Counted from the stretch's first letter, positions 13,154 to 25,230 are shown. The stretch is 64,000 nucleotides of DNA from Otis tarda (GCA_026413225.1 CM048552.1:211681553-211745552); one strand, 5' to 3'. Notes: a model not told the origin generated them from the letters alone. Numbers and translations: made by a program.

Positions 13154-13177
13154 CCCGCCGCCCCCCCCCCCCCCCCC
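13154..13177 (+). repeat. C-homopolymer (17 C)
   Basis: The sequence CCCGCCG is followed by 17 consecutive C. It is low complexity, prone to slippage and sequencing error, and lies about 85 bases upstream of a CR1 copy. The exact length should be treated as uncertain. Confidence 0.75.
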
Positions 13178-13235
13178 AATTCTGCACTTGCCAGAAGGGC
13201 TCTTCTCAGGGTCTGTGGTCCTGGTTTTGTGACCC

Positions 13236-13736
13236 TTGTCTGAAGACCGCTCCCACTTTGTTCAAGATCATATGAGCCAGCAATGCGCCCTTGCGGCCCA
13301 GAAGGCCAACCGCATCCTGGGCTGCATCAAGAGGAGCGTGGCCAGCAGGTCGAGGGAGGTGATTCTGCCCCTCTACTCTGCCCTGGTGAGACCCCACCTG
13401 GAGTACTGTGTCCAGTTCTGGAGCCCCCAACACAAGAAGGACATGGACCAGTTGGAGAAGGTCCAGAGGAGGGCCACAAAGATGATAAAAGGGCTGGAGC
13501 ACCTCTCGCACGAGGACAGGCTGAGAGAATTGGGGCTGTTCAGCCTGGAGAAGAGGAGGCTCCGGGGAGACCTGAGAGCGGTCTTCCAGTACCTCAAGGG
13601 GGCATACAAGAAAGATGGGGAAAGGCTGTTTAGTAGGGCCTGTTGCAATAGGACGAGGGGTAATGGTTTTAAAATAGAGGGGGGGGAATATTTAGATTGG
13701 AAATTAGGAAAAAATTTTTTACAATGCGAGTTATAG
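13236..13736 (+). pseudogene. CR1 ORF2 C-terminal remnant, frameshifted
   Basis: A 166-codon open frame covers the region downstream of the CR1 reverse transcriptase. The first ten or so codons are flanking DNA, since CR1 similarity begins near [12 protein letters not shown]. The intact C-terminus should continue into [10 protein letters not shown]...SNLI and stop at the TAG near 13831. Instead the frame shifts in the A/T run near 13710 and ends early ([10 protein letters not shown], stop 13734-13736). No endonuclease or catalytic FADD motif is present, so it cannot support retrotransposition. It is the longest plus-strand frame in the window only because the copy is relatively young. Confidence 0.85.
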
Positions 13737-13927
13737 AACACTGGAACAGGTTACCCAGAGAGGTGGTGGAAGCCCCATCCCTGGAGACGTTCAAGGCCAG
13801 GCTGGATGAGGCTCTGAGCAACCTGATCTAGTCAGGGATGTCCCTGCTTCTTGCAGGGGGGTTGGACTAGATGACCTTTGAAGGTCCCTTCCAACCCTAA
13901 CCATTCTATGATTCTATGATTCTATAT
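13262..13927 (+). mobile_element. CR1 LINE, 3' portion with ORF2 C-terminus (subfamily A type)
   Basis: This 5'-truncated CR1 retrotransposon starts inside the ORF2 C-terminal region. The encoded segment includes [40 protein letters not shown] and [18 protein letters not shown], which are hallmarks of the avian CR1 protein after the reverse-transcriptase core. It then runs through the tail to three ATTCTATG-like units. It has the diagnostic CTGATCTAGTCAGGGATGTC of the younger subfamily here. Flanking DNA shows no clear target duplication, as is usual for CR1. Confidence 0.95.
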
Positions 13928-15139
13928 GTCTTGTCGATGGTTAGGGACATTTCTTACCTTCCTTGTCCCCCTCCTCATCACCTTACTGTGTCAGCTACTG
14001 CTTCTGGCTGCTTTCACACTGACGAGGCCATCTAATTCCGTTGTGACTGCGAAGCTGCTGTTTTAGTATCAGTGACAAATAGATGTCGGTGCAGTGCCTC
14101 GAGAAGGTGAAAAACTCCCTGCAGTTACTTTATGGTGAAATCAGCAAAGCGCTCTTTCTTCTGGTGCCGTCCTGCTCTCTCCAGTCCTTGGTGCTCAGTG
14201 TGGTGTTGGGTATCCATCTGGCCTCGCTCATCTCTCTTTCACGGCGGGGTCAGGCCATTTCTTCTCAGCAGGGGGCTACTCTTGATCCTACGCTGTTGTG
14301 AAAGGAAGGCAGGATGGGGCTTGCTTACAGCATAATATGTTTTTCTACCGGTAAGCAAGCATCTGAAGAGAATGAGGTCGTTGAGGGAAGATTGGATCAC
14401 ACAACTTCCCTTGCTGGGGTAAAAAAAGAGCAATTCAGCTACTTCTACAGAGCAGCTTACAAATTAATTACAATTTATACTTTGGATTGTAGTTAACGCT
14501 GCATATAAGTTTTATTATATATAAACCCAAGAGCTGGAACCTCTCTGTAGATTCTAGGTGCCTACCTGCTACCATTGCCTGGTCAAGGACATATTCTGAT
14601 TAGTCACTCGGTTTCACCTCCAAGGTTTGCTGATTGTGAATAGATTAATGACACATGTCCCTTTACTACAGAAATCTCTTGGGGTGCTAATCCTCAGTTT
14701 CCATATGTCTTTACAAGCAACCTTACATCTGTGCCTCTTCTCTTTTAATCAAGACTTTTCACATGATTTTCTTTTTTTGTACACAATTTGGTGAAATGCT
14801 GAATATTGATAGGTAACAAAAAAAAAAAAAGTTGTTGACCAGATTATGCTGAAATTTCAGAGTTAATTTCTCACTCTCTGCCTACTTTACACCCCAGGAA
14901 TGCCATGTATTTAAATATAGTCAACCAGCCTAATATACCACAGGATTATGCTGGTTGGCCCTTGCTACCTAACTTATATACATGATTAGAAATATTCAAG
15001 AGATTGTTTTTTGAAGTCTTCAGAGAGATTGTGTCTGCACCAGCACAGTGGCCACAAACATTGTGCTTGGATATTTTCTTCTGCTTCATTAGGGAGGAAA
15101 GTTGCTACTGGCTAGATAAACCTGCTGGCAAAAACCCGG
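13928..15139. other. Non-coding DNA between two CR1 copies
   Basis: No gene or RNA is seen. Short frames at 14083-14335 and 14314-14496 show no family features. The region becomes AT-rich toward 14500-15000 and has an A-run at 14819-14830. Confidence 0.5.
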
Positions 15140-15438
15140 CGACAGACTTTTCAGTATGGCCTGTAGCAATATGACAGGGGGATAATGGCTTTGAACTAAA
15201 AGAGAGTAGATTAGGACTGGGTATAAGGAAGAAATTTTTTACGAACAGGGTGGTGGAACACTGGCCCAGGTTGCCCAGAGAGGTGGTGGATGCCCCATCC
15301 CTGGAAACATTCAAGGCCAGGCTGGACAGGGCTCTGAGCAACCTGATCTGGTTGGAGATGTCCCTGCTGCTTGCAGGGGAGTTGGACTGGATGGCCTTCG
15401 AAGGTCCCTTCCAACCCTAACTATTCTATGATTCTATG
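15140..15438 (+). mobile_element. CR1 LINE 3' end (subfamily B type)
   Basis: About 300 bp of CR1 tail runs from a decayed CTTTTCAGTATGGCCTGTAG through GGTTGCCCAGAGAGGTGGTG and CTGATCTGGTTGGAGATGTC to TTCTATGATTCTATG. It is 5'-truncated and non-coding. It shares the TGG-type diagnostic codon with the copies at 3709, 21884 and 32525. Confidence 0.93.
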
Positions 15439-17973
15439 AAAATGCAGCAGGTTTCCTCTCAAGGCTTTGCTTTTACCATTTATTGCACTACTTTGAGTGG
15501 TTTTCTGCCTCTTTTCTCTGGTGATAGATTCCAGATTTTGAGCTGTTTTCTTGACATACATTCCTGGGGTGGGTGGATGAGCAGAACAGAAGCATGGGTT
15601 AGTTTTGCCTCATTTGGTTTTCAGCTTGTATACAATATTCTTATTTTTGTAATTGAGCCATCTTTACCGGTTCTGCTGCTCTCACGACACAACAGGGAAG
15701 CTGTTGAATTCCCTTAACATTAATTTGCTTGTGCAAGGAAAAAAAGCAAAAAGATTTCATGGTTTTTTATGCAAACTGTGCTGTCTTTCTGGTCTGCACC
15801 AATTGGAAAGCACTTGCATATGCTCCTGTCTCAGTTGCTGAAAACTGCCTCCCCATATGTTTTCCTGATTAAGAAATTCAGTCCACCAAATGGTAGAGTT
15901 TGCTCAGCTGGAGTTGACTGTTTGGTTGGGATTAATAAGCAGTGTTCCTCTTCCCATACATCTTCCTGGTTAGCATAAAAGAAAACAAATTACTTTGGGA
16001 CTTTCCTGCTTATTTGTTCTTACACAAAAAAAAAAAAAAAAAAAGTGTATTCTGGGAGCTTTTACAGTGCGTCTGTCTCCTAGAAATGCAACACGAAAGC
16101 AACTTGCAGGCTGTCTCCATCGGCCGTTGGTGCCTAACAAGATCTGTGCCTGGGCAGCGCGAAAGCCAGCTGGTTAAGCCTTGAATGCTGAGGGAGAGAG
16201 AAATAACTGACTGATCTGGGTTACACAAACTCTTATGGGGATTTATTGGTAGATTTTCTTTAACAAAGACAAGAAGCGGCAAATTTAGTGCTTGGATTGA
16301 TTGCTTGGAAAGTTGAAAATCCTTCGAGAAGAGGACAAGTACTGCCCAGGCCAAGCAAAGCCATCATTTCTCATGCTGTCTTATATCTGGGCCTTTTTAT
16401 TTTTTGACTTTTCCCATATGACAGCCACTTTATGGACTCCAAAAGTCTGTTGTTTTGACTCTATTCAACTTTGAAAATGTCACTGAGTTTGACCAAAGAG
16501 CCACACAAGTTTCTGAAAGACCAGTAAATGGCCAGAGCTTTTAGGTACTGACACCTGCAGTTGGACATTAAAAGATCTTATAGCTCTGGAGTCTCCCAAA
16601 TCAAGCCTAAACTCAGCAGGGTTGGGGTGCCTAACACTAATAGGCCTCCTGTCAGGTCATGAACCTCCCAAACTCTGTCTTTTGGGACTGCTGACCTGAC
16701 CAGGTCCACCAGCTGTGATTGGTATACGACAAAAGTTTTAAAAGATGATGGTTAGATGATGGTTTGATAAATATTTCTTTTTTTTTCCTCACTACTTTAT
16801 TCTGAAGTTCCTCCTTTTCATCTTCATGTGTTGATATTGTTTTCTGAATAACTTCAGTGCGTGATTATGTGTATGCACATATACAAATATGTAAGCCAAA
16901 TTTTGTTGTCAGAGCCCACTGTTACATTTCAGGTTACAGATGATTCTTCTTTGTAATTCTTTGGTCTTTCCTGCCGATAAAGTTTCTCAAAAGATCATTG
17001 CATCAAATGAAACTTTCTGAGGCTGACTTCTGCTCAAAGGTGGAGTTTTTGACTGCCAGGTTGGAGATCAAATTCTTTTCAAGATTTTTCTCATATGTGG
17101 AAGAGCAAGGAAAGAAAATAGTGGTTTTTTGTCTAAATAAGCTAGACCTGCTTTATTTTCTTTTCTTTTCTGAACAGACAACAGGGACTTGGCTAAATGC
17201 TTGGTTAAGTGTGGTGTTTGAGATGAGAACTGAGCCCTGAATCCTCACAGCAAAAAAAAAGATGGGTAGGTTGTAAGCAGAGGCTGACTTGAAAGAGCTT
17301 TCTCTTCCTGACATCCAAATACCTTTGCCCTTTAAAAGACATTATTTTAGGATTTGTATTTTTCAGTTCAATCCAGCCTCTGGCTGTATAACCAAGTTTG
17401 ATGGGGATTTAGTGTGGTACAAGAGACAACAGCCTGTAAGCCCTTGCAAAGGGTAGATTTCACTGAATGTGGAGGTGAAAAAGATTTCTGAAAGCCACTT
17501 TAACTGGCCCAGACCACTCATGAAAGCATCTTTGTGAAACATCTTTTTCAAAATGCGCCTAGTGAATGCAATATTACAAAGTGCTCATTCAACACCGGAG
17601 CCTACAAAGAGCTGTACTGGGTAAAGGCAGAAGTTGCCAGCGCAGTACCCAGTCTCTGTCGTATGGAGATGCTGGTGCAGGATGGACGTGCGGTGCGGTT
17701 CCCCTGGACCACCTCCCAGCTCCCAGCAATCTGCTATTCTGGGACTACTTGAGCCAGAGGTGGTATCTTTGTGTTTAATAGCCCTTGATGGATTTTTTTC
17801 TGCAGCTGTCTGCTCCTATTTCTGGCATGTATTTATGCAAAAGAACAGCAACAGAGAGCAGCCATAGTATATCATTATACATCGGCCAGGAGAAACAGAA
17901 AATAGCTCTCCACCTCCAAAGTTAGAAGGTTTCCAGACTTTTCCATTTCCAGTTCATATTATAATTCTAGCAT
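15439..17973. other. Non-coding DNA, weak old-repeat traces
   Basis: No gene is recognised. A run of 19 A at 16026-16044 and a GGTTGGGGTGCCTAACACTA segment near 16621 suggest decayed retroposons that I cannot classify. Several short frames at 15436-16354 overlap each other and look accidental. Confidence 0.45.
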
Positions 17974-18546
17974 TTAACCAGCCACTTTAGAGCACTCATA
18001 TTCCTTGCCAAGCAGCCATGCAAAGCTGCCAGGTTTCATTCTTTTGACTCGAGAAACACTTACGTTTTGTTGTGCCTTTTTATTGAAGGTAGTGTTACGT
18101 GGGTGTTTCCTATGTTCAGGAACCTCTCTTGTACAATCAAAGGATAATTTCCCCTTAAGAGTTACACTGGTCTTTTGAAAGGATATAATATTTCCTGTTT
18201 CATCTGTCTGTAGCCTGTGGCGTTCTACAGGGGGAGGAAAAGCAGCAGCAGCGGAGCCAGGTAGATTCTGATATATGGGCTGTTTGGCAGACAGCGCGGG
18301 TTTCATGCTGTTGCCCATATGTAGAAGTGAGCAGCGAAGCCCTGCTGATGCACTGGTGAATGACCTGGAACTATCTTCTGAAGGATATTTCAATACAGGA
18401 CACAGGTGAACAGTATGAATGTTTTCAATGAAGTGCAATACAATCCTCAGACTAGCATCTTGGGTAACTAAATGAATCCCTGTTTCTCTTTTATCAAGGC
18501 AAATCATCTCCTGTTTGGCCAGCAGCTCCCTCTGTTCAAAAGGCAT
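17974..18546 (-). CDS. Unrecognised 190-codon minus-strand frame; possible exon
   Basis: This is the longest frame in the window not explained by a repeat. I do not recognise the protein. The translation is of mixed composition without homopolymers. It includes segments such as EMICLDKRETGIHLVTQD and KQPIYQNLPGSAAAAFPPPV, and a basic C-terminal third. There is no signal peptide, transmembrane run or known motif. The frame opens just after an in-frame TGA (24 bases upstream of the ATG). Reading it as an internal exon, an AG at 18533-18532 follows a TACTAAT branch-like motif, and a GTAAGT donor lies at 18063-18058. The enclosed 468 nt equals exactly 156 codons in the open frame. The pyrimidine tract is poor and the branch-to-AG distance is short. 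A frame this long can also occur by chance in 64 kb. Confidence 0.2.
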   Translation of the reverse strand: MPFEQRELLAKQEMICLDKRETGIHLVTQDASLRIVLHFIENIHTVHLCPVLKYPSEDSSRSFTSASAGLRCSLLHMGNSMKPALSAKQPIYQNLPGSAAAAFPPPVERHRLQTDETGNIISFQKTSVTLKGKLSFDCTREVPEHRKHPRNTTFNKKAQQNVSVSRVKRMKPGSFAWLLGKEYECSKVAG

Positions 18547-21500
18547 TAGTAATCTTTTTTTCTCTCAAATTTTCTAATTGAGTAACACAGATTAATTAAA
18601 CTTAAGTGTGTAATAACCCAGCATGTTGCCTTTGGCACTAAAGCCACTTAAGAAATTCTCATCCCCATCGTCTTGTTTTTTCTGCAGAGTCTGCTGCCCT
18701 GTTCTGTTATGCTGTTACTAGACCATGCATAATATACAATCACTTAAATAATTCAGATTAAAAAAAAAGAAACAACACTTTTAAATCAACATCCTTTAAT
18801 ACATTTCTTTAAATCACAGTCATGCAGATGGTGGTATTGGCCCAACTCAGTGAACAGAGAGTAGCAGGGATCCAGCAGGATCGAGTGCCTGGGAGTACAA
18901 AGTCTTACACCAACTTTTCTGCCAAATGATTGTAGGATGACAATTTTGGAGCAATTATTCTCAGTTTTGATTTAGCTTGAATTTTCCTGCTTCTGCTTCA
19001 AGCCTGAGCACGTGCCTGAGCTCATTCATTTTCTCCAAGTTTATCTGTTTGACTAAGAAAAGATAAAATCTCTCCCCATAAACATTGCCTCTTTCAAAGT
19101 ATATTTTCACTTTATTTCAGTGTTTGTTGTTTTTTCTCATAATAACTAGAAGAACCTGAAGGCAACACGACCGTGAACTATTCATGTGTACAGTTTTAAG
19201 AGCCAATACTGGGCACCATTAGCACTGGATGAAGATTAATTTGTGGAAGTCTAAACCGAGAATACTTTAGAAGTGTAAGAAAGATCTTCAGTTCCTGGCA
19301 TTATAAGTGTCTAACTTGAGGCAGGTTCAAATCCTGTTTTATGGCAATGAATGCTTCGCACTGTGAAGCCTCCCATCTCAGCGGGAGCAGCTAAACCCTG
19401 AGGCCCTATAAACAACCAAACACTTCTGCTAATCTTGGCTTTCCTTTGGATCCCTCCCCATGACAGCCTTTTCCTTTCTGCTGTGTTCTATACCACAGAT
19501 GTACCTTCTCCCTGTTTCTATTTGCCTTCAGGGATTATCTAGGTTTGTATTGTAGGCAGCAATAACGCTGTTTAGTCTCTAGACACTACTAGGATGTACA
19601 TAAATAAAGTCAGGAGGAATTGGAACTACGGATTTACGAAACAAAACCATTTCAAGAATAAGTCAAGTTGTGGAAAGAGGACAGCTACTGAATCCAGCTG
19701 GCACTTTTAAAAATCATCTATTATGGCATAAATAAGTGCATTTCCAAAGTCTTCTTCAGCACTGTTTACTTTTGTATTTAGACACGTCACTGTCATTTCT
19801 TTACAGGACTATTTTTTCTCCCGCTTACCCGGAGGAAGAAAATGGAATTCTTTCAATTTCTATTCTGTAGAAATAGAAATTGAAAGACCTACATAAAAAA
19901 AAAGGAAAAAAAAGAAAAAAAAAAGGATTTGCAATGCATTCTGCCTAATTTGTGAATGTCCTCATGGCAGTGCAGCAGTCACCTCTATGCTTTCTTCCAC
20001 TGCTGACAGTCATGCTTAGTGGAGACTTGACCCCTTAATAGAAGTACAGATGCATCACAGGTCCTACTTGAGATACCTGTTGAAATTGTCCTGCACTGGA
20101 TGCTAGAGAATTTCCAATCATCAGCCAGCTGTGGGCCAGCTGTGTTAGGAGCACTGCACTAGAATGTCATTGTTTTCTTGTGCTCAACCTGAGTTCATGT
20201 CTTACCGCTTGCCTAACAATTTGTTAGTGGAAGGGTTCTTCACTGGAAGTGATCTCTTGTTTTTCCAGATGTACTAGGTGGGATCCAGGTGCATAAACAT
20301 GGATATTTCCTGCCTTTTTAGAAGTCCAGCAGCATCTGAGCTTTCCACCTCAGAATGATGGCTATGAGGTAGGATCTGTAATACATCCACCATGCTCTGG
20401 GGTGGCAGATGGAAACCAAGCAGGATAATACTCAGGTGACTAAAATCCACCAGGGTGATCTCACCTGGTGATCCCAAGAACATTAGTGATATAAATGTTA
20501 TTAATAATCATATAATGGGAATATTGGTAAGGATCTATTTATAATTGGCATTTGTAGCACTGTGTGTATCATAGCACTTGCTTCCTTCCCCACACAAAGT
20601 TCTACTATCTGGAGCAGTCTTTTTTGTTTATGGTAGTGATTACACTCCGATAGTCAATTCCAGACATTTAGACTTGCCCAGGGGCCATGAGCTCTCAAAG
20701 GAAGTGTCCTTGTCTTCTTTGTTTGAACAAATAGCTATGATTTTTTACCAAATTGCTTGCTCTGTGTGTGGTCTGACAAGAGAACGGAGCAATGTTTGAT
20801 GCTTTGTAAGGAGAGGTGACCTGAGTGAAAATCCCAGAGGCAAATATCTCTGAGCCTTGGGAAGAATTCCAGGTGGGTTCTGAATTTTGTATGGGGGCAC
20901 GGTAGTCTCCCCAGCAACTTGTACTTGGACAAAGGACCACCAATATTAAGGCCCTCAGGCTCACAAGTGGAGGGTTTGTGGAGAAATGAAAAACCCAAGC
21001 TCATTTTTTTGTTGTTGTTGTATGTGTAGGTTTTCTAAAAGAGGCTTGAGAATGGATAGGGAAGGTGAAGGCACTGTAGATGAATGCAAAGAAGATCCTA
21101 TCATCAGAGTAGCGGCACAGCAGAAGACAGTTTTCAACTCTGCTCCTAGCTCAGCAGCTGCTGGGTGCATTGATTCAATTTGCAGTGGAAAATGATGCAA
21201 TTGTTTTACTAGTTCCACAAAGATAAATGTCTGTATTTCATCAGAACAAACACATAAAAGTGCAGCAGCTCTGTAATCTGTCCTTCTTGATGGCACTGGA
21301 ACTGAACACATTTGGCTCTGAAGTTATTAGCTTAGCTAAACTGGCAAGTCTCTCATTTGGACAGAAACAACTTTAGAAAGGAGAGTTTAATAAGCCAATG
21401 GAAAATTTCACATTCTTCTTCCTACTCCACCTTCATACTAAATAGAACACATATTTTGATCTCATTTTACTTTCTGGAGCATGTCGCATTTCTTTAAGTT

Positions 21501-21883
21501 AAGGTTGAGCATTGTAAGCTTTCTTGGAGCCAAACACATCTGCATGAGTTGGCTTTAAGATGGTCCTTTGTCATAATGCAACTCCAGATGTTACCATTCC
21601 CCCTGTTCACAGTGTGGTGTGTGTTCTCCTTGTAGGATGGGGCTTTGGTAACTATTTCTTCTTAACGTTTCTTGTTAACCCTAGGCCAGTGGGCTGACAG
21701 CCAATCATCCAGAGAGCTGGATGCTGAAGTTGTTTTATAGAAGTGACGTGTTTAAGTCCATGACATAAAGTGGGGTGGACATTACTTTAATATTTTTCAT
21801 GCATCAATACTCAGCAAGAGTTTGCTCTCAAATAAGAATAATCAGTACCTTATCTTTGCATAGTGAGAAAACTTTCAGTCAGA
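18547..21883. other. Non-coding DNA with one strong hairpin
   Basis: No gene is seen. The region is AT-rich, with purine-rich runs at 19895-19925 right after a perfect hairpin at 19849-19887. Frames at 20274-21311 are short and overlapping on both strands. Confidence 0.5.
19849..19887. other. Perfect 16-bp stem, 7-nt loop inverted repeat
   Basis: Left arm TCTTTCAATTTCTATT (19849-19864) and right arm AATAGAAATTGAAAGA (19872-19887) pair perfectly around loop CTGTAGA. The pairing does not extend outward. An A-rich tract follows. The stem is shorter than a typical microRNA precursor (about 30 bp) and AT-rich, so no RNA gene is claimed. Confidence 0.7.
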
Positions 21884-22246
21884 TGAGAGGCTCTGGGAGA
21901 CCTTATAGCGGCCTTCCAGTACCTAAAGGGGGCCTAGACGAAAGACAGCGAGACACTCTTCAGTAGGGCCTGTTGTGACAGGACAAGGAGTAATGGTTTT
22001 AAAATAGGGGCAGGTAGATTTAGATTAGATATTAGGAAAAAAAATTTTACAATAAAGGTGGTAGAACACTGGAACAGGTTGCCCAGAGAGGTGGTGGATG
22101 CCCCATCCCCGGAAACATTCCAGGCCAGGTTGGCCGGGGCTCTGAGCAACCTGATGTGGTTGGAGATGTCCCTGCTCCTTGCAGGGGAGTTGGACTGGAT
22201 GGCCTTTGAAGGTCCCTTCCAACCCAAACCATTCTGTGATTCTATG
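21884..22246 (+). mobile_element. CR1 LINE 3' end (subfamily B type)
   Basis: The copy starts within the ORF2 C-terminal part (GAGGCTCTGGGAGACC, protein sense RLxGDL), passes through GGTGGTGGATGCCCCATCCC and ends TTCTGTGATTCTATG. A frame on the plus strand from 22058 stays open through the whole tail (SNLMWLEMSLLLAGE...) to 22291 because the TAG stop of the other subfamily is a TGG here. It is dead and 5'-truncated. Confidence 0.93.
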
Positions 22247-24763
22247 AATACTAAACTTCTTTGTATGGCCCAACAGTCCCCCTGGAGGTGAGATCATGCC
22301 AAAGAGCATGGAAAGGGAAAATTTTGAGTAAGCACTTCACTCCAGAAATGGATGTCCTGAGGAGGACAATTTATCAAATCCGAGCTACGTGTTTGCAGAG
22401 CAGCAAGGGAAAGAGAGGACAGGACAAGTCTCCCCTTATGAAAAGAGAAGCAGCCAATGCTATTGGAGATCTGCAGCCCCCATTGCTCCAGAGATAAGTC
22501 TGCCCACTCTGCCTGCTCAGCATGTCTTCTGCATAATTTGTAAGCTTACTGAATGACAATAGATTTTATCAAAGCCTGCATGAGAAATGGAGGCTGTATT
22601 TTACTTCTTTCTTTTTGCTGCAATATTTGTCAAAGTCTTCAGACAATCACAGTATCTCTGGCTACATAGGCAGCTGTCTGTCTTCTCCGACATGCCATGT
22701 CTTTTGCAAAAGAGGACTAGTAATAAAGCAAGAGCAAACCTCTCCGTTAGGTATGTGCACATAGCAATTAGGGGACGATGAATGGGTTCATTGTGCTTTG
22801 AGGCAGAGTTCGTCAAACTGTTCTGGGTGAGGTACTGATACTATGTGAAATTGTTGGTAAGCTGCTTGTTTACAACTGTTGTAGTATATTTTAAGATGGG
22901 TAATAATCCATTGCAGTGGAATTTCTCCATTAAAGAACATGATTTGCCCAGGAATCCGTTTGGTGGCGATAGCTGAGGCAGGAGTGATTACTTTTAGAGC
23001 AAGCTTCCTTATGAAGATGCAGAAGGGCAAGCTCTGAGAAGACAGCATCCGTGGGCAATGCCATCAGGTCTGCACAAACACAAGTGCATGTAACACAGAA
23101 ATCCAGGCACACACCAGATGTCTGCTTTGTCACTAGTCTTAGCAGAAAAGTCAAGGACTTTGTGAAAAATAACTCTTCCCTGGAGCTATATTTTGAACTG
23201 TTTGGCTCCCCTTGGTTTCCAAATCAATCCCACATCACTGCCTAAATAGAAACACACTGACCATAATGTTCAAAGTCACTAATTTCCAGTGTGAAGCTCA
23301 GAGTAAGATTTTCAAAAAAAGTTAAAAAGCAGTGGGAATTTTGAGACCTGCATTTGTTGGTATATAGTAGCATGGATTTTCAAAATTAAGTTTGTTTTAA
23401 AATCCGGTCCCAAGTGGGTGCACTGCCTTAGGATGAAATTGTCAAAAATTAAAAAAAAAAAAAGAAAAGAGGTAAGAACTGATCTGTTAAATTGTGTAAG
23501 CACCTTCAGAAGTGTTTCTATCCAGGAAATGCTGGGAAGGCTCCAGCCAGCAGCACCTCCGTTCTCATCCATCTTGTAGATAAGTAGGGGCCGTCCTTCC
23601 CCACACCTTTCACACTCCGGTCTTTCTCTTGATTTTTCATACATTTGAGATGAAGGCTGGGCTGTCCTTTCCTATCTCGCTAGATGCTACCTTGCATCTA
23701 GCAGCATGGCCTGCAGACAGTGCAGCGATGTGGGTGCCAAGCACTAAAAACACTACAGGAGAAAAGAGCAAGTAAAATGTGGAGAGAGAGGAGAACGGCA
23801 TGAAGGGTAAATCTCCACGCAGCAGTTAAGGTTAATTATCAGGGTCATCATTGGAGAAGTCTGAGTTACTTGTTAAACGAATACAGAATATTTCCTTCTT
23901 TTATAAGATGGGACAGAGGTCTTCTCACTCCAGAGATCTGGAAGAAGCATGTCTTGACCTTAACTGACAGCATCTGCTTCTGTTTTGACTGTATTGATGA
24001 ATAAGACAACAGCAACGTGGTGGTGCGTACAGCCCCGGGGAATATTTATAAGGCACATTAGTATGGCAATGCAAACTGAAACAGCTATTGACAAGCATGA
24101 AGTTCAGAAGCTGTGATTTTGCCCGTAGCCATGACTGCTCCCCCCCGCCTTGAAAACTCTTGTCAAGACCGATCATTACAACATAAGGAGGCAAGAAGAA
24201 GCTGTCATTTTCATCAAATGAACCCAGTGGCATGGGGAAGGGTAGAAAAGGATTTTGGTAACCTTAATGCTAATTCATTGAGAATGTATGCAACAGAGAA
24301 GAGAGGTTTCATGTCTGGATCCCTTCTCATGGGAGAGTTTAGGAAAGAGGTCTCCTGGATTTTTGACAATTAATCATGTGTAGGAAATTTCTGCTGAATT
24401 TGGTAGGATGTTACTTGCATTCTGTGCTTTTATTTTTGTAGGTTTTAATAAATGATTTTCCGGAGTACACAGTCATAAATTTTCTGTGGAATCTTATAGA
24501 ATGCTTTAAAAAGTCTTATAAAAAATTCTTTATTAAAATAGTGGTTAGCACAGAATTTCAATAAGGGTGTATTAGACTTTTAATCAAGATGAAAGCACTA
24601 TCATTGGTCCTTGTATTTAGGAATCTTTTGTCAGGCACGCTACAGTCACACACCTTAATTAAAAATTATCTAGGGCATAAAACTCAAGAGTTATATAGGT
24701 TTTGCTTCTAGATTTTAATATCTCCATTTTTTCTTAAATAAGAGGTAATGGTTAATTTTTCCA

Positions 24764-24843
24764 TTCCTCAGTTTCCTCATCTGTAAAATGAAGATAAAAC
24801 TTAAGCACACCACAGGGATGTATTCTCACTCACATTTAATGAC
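24764..24843 (+). repeat. MIR-family SINE relic (central core)
   Basis: The sequence CCTCAGTTTCCTCATCTGTA, followed directly by AAATGAAGATAA, is an almost exact match to the MIR core. The following CCACAGGGATGTATTCTCAC and ACATTTAATGA parallel MIR's downstream CATAGGGTTGTTGTGAGGAT and TTAAATGA. This is the clearest MIR copy in the window. Confidence 0.8.
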
Positions 24844-25140
24844 TTCTCCAGTGATTCAGATGAAATTTTATTTTCTTGAAGCAAAAACCTGTGAGTGAGA
24901 AATACCACAGCAGATTACAGTGAATCTTTATTTGCGTCTTACAAATTCCACAAGTTAGCAAGTGAGAACATATGCCTAAAAGAGCCCTTTTGCTCTGCAA
25001 AATGTAGAGTGTCAATTGTTTTGGCAAGCATGATTGACTTTTAATTGTTTAGGATAATTCCCCACTGGCTGTTTGTTTATTTTCTCTGGTATTTTTTAAA
25101 CAAAGAGAATCTCATAATATAAATAACAAGTTTGAGGGTA

Positions 25141-25230
25141 AGACACTTGGATTTTGCTTTCACCACCAAGTTCCCTGTGACCCTGACTACATCACTTAAT
25201 CTTTGCATCTTCTTCCTATATAGTAATATT
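25141..25230 (+). repeat. MIR-family SINE relic
   Basis: The segment CCTGTGACCCTGACTACATC, followed by ACTTAATCTTTGCATCTTC, aligns with the MIR TGTGTGACCTTGGGCAAGTC and ACTTAACCTCTCTGTGCCTC segments. It is only about 300 bp from the MIR relic at 24764 and in the same orientation, but appears to be a separate insertion because the order is not that of one element. Confidence 0.6.

Larger units (their letters stand above)
6475..13261. other. About 6.8 kb of non-coding DNA
   Basis: No recognisable gene is present. The longest frames are 8495-8851 (+, 118 codons) and 11184-11630 (-, 148 codons). Neither shows a family motif, and both have compositions expected from chance. The segment 11240-11540 is locally more GC-rich than its surroundings. 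Other landmarks are a short CA-rich tract at 10978-11002 and weak old-repeat similarity at 12271-12395. Confidence 0.5.
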
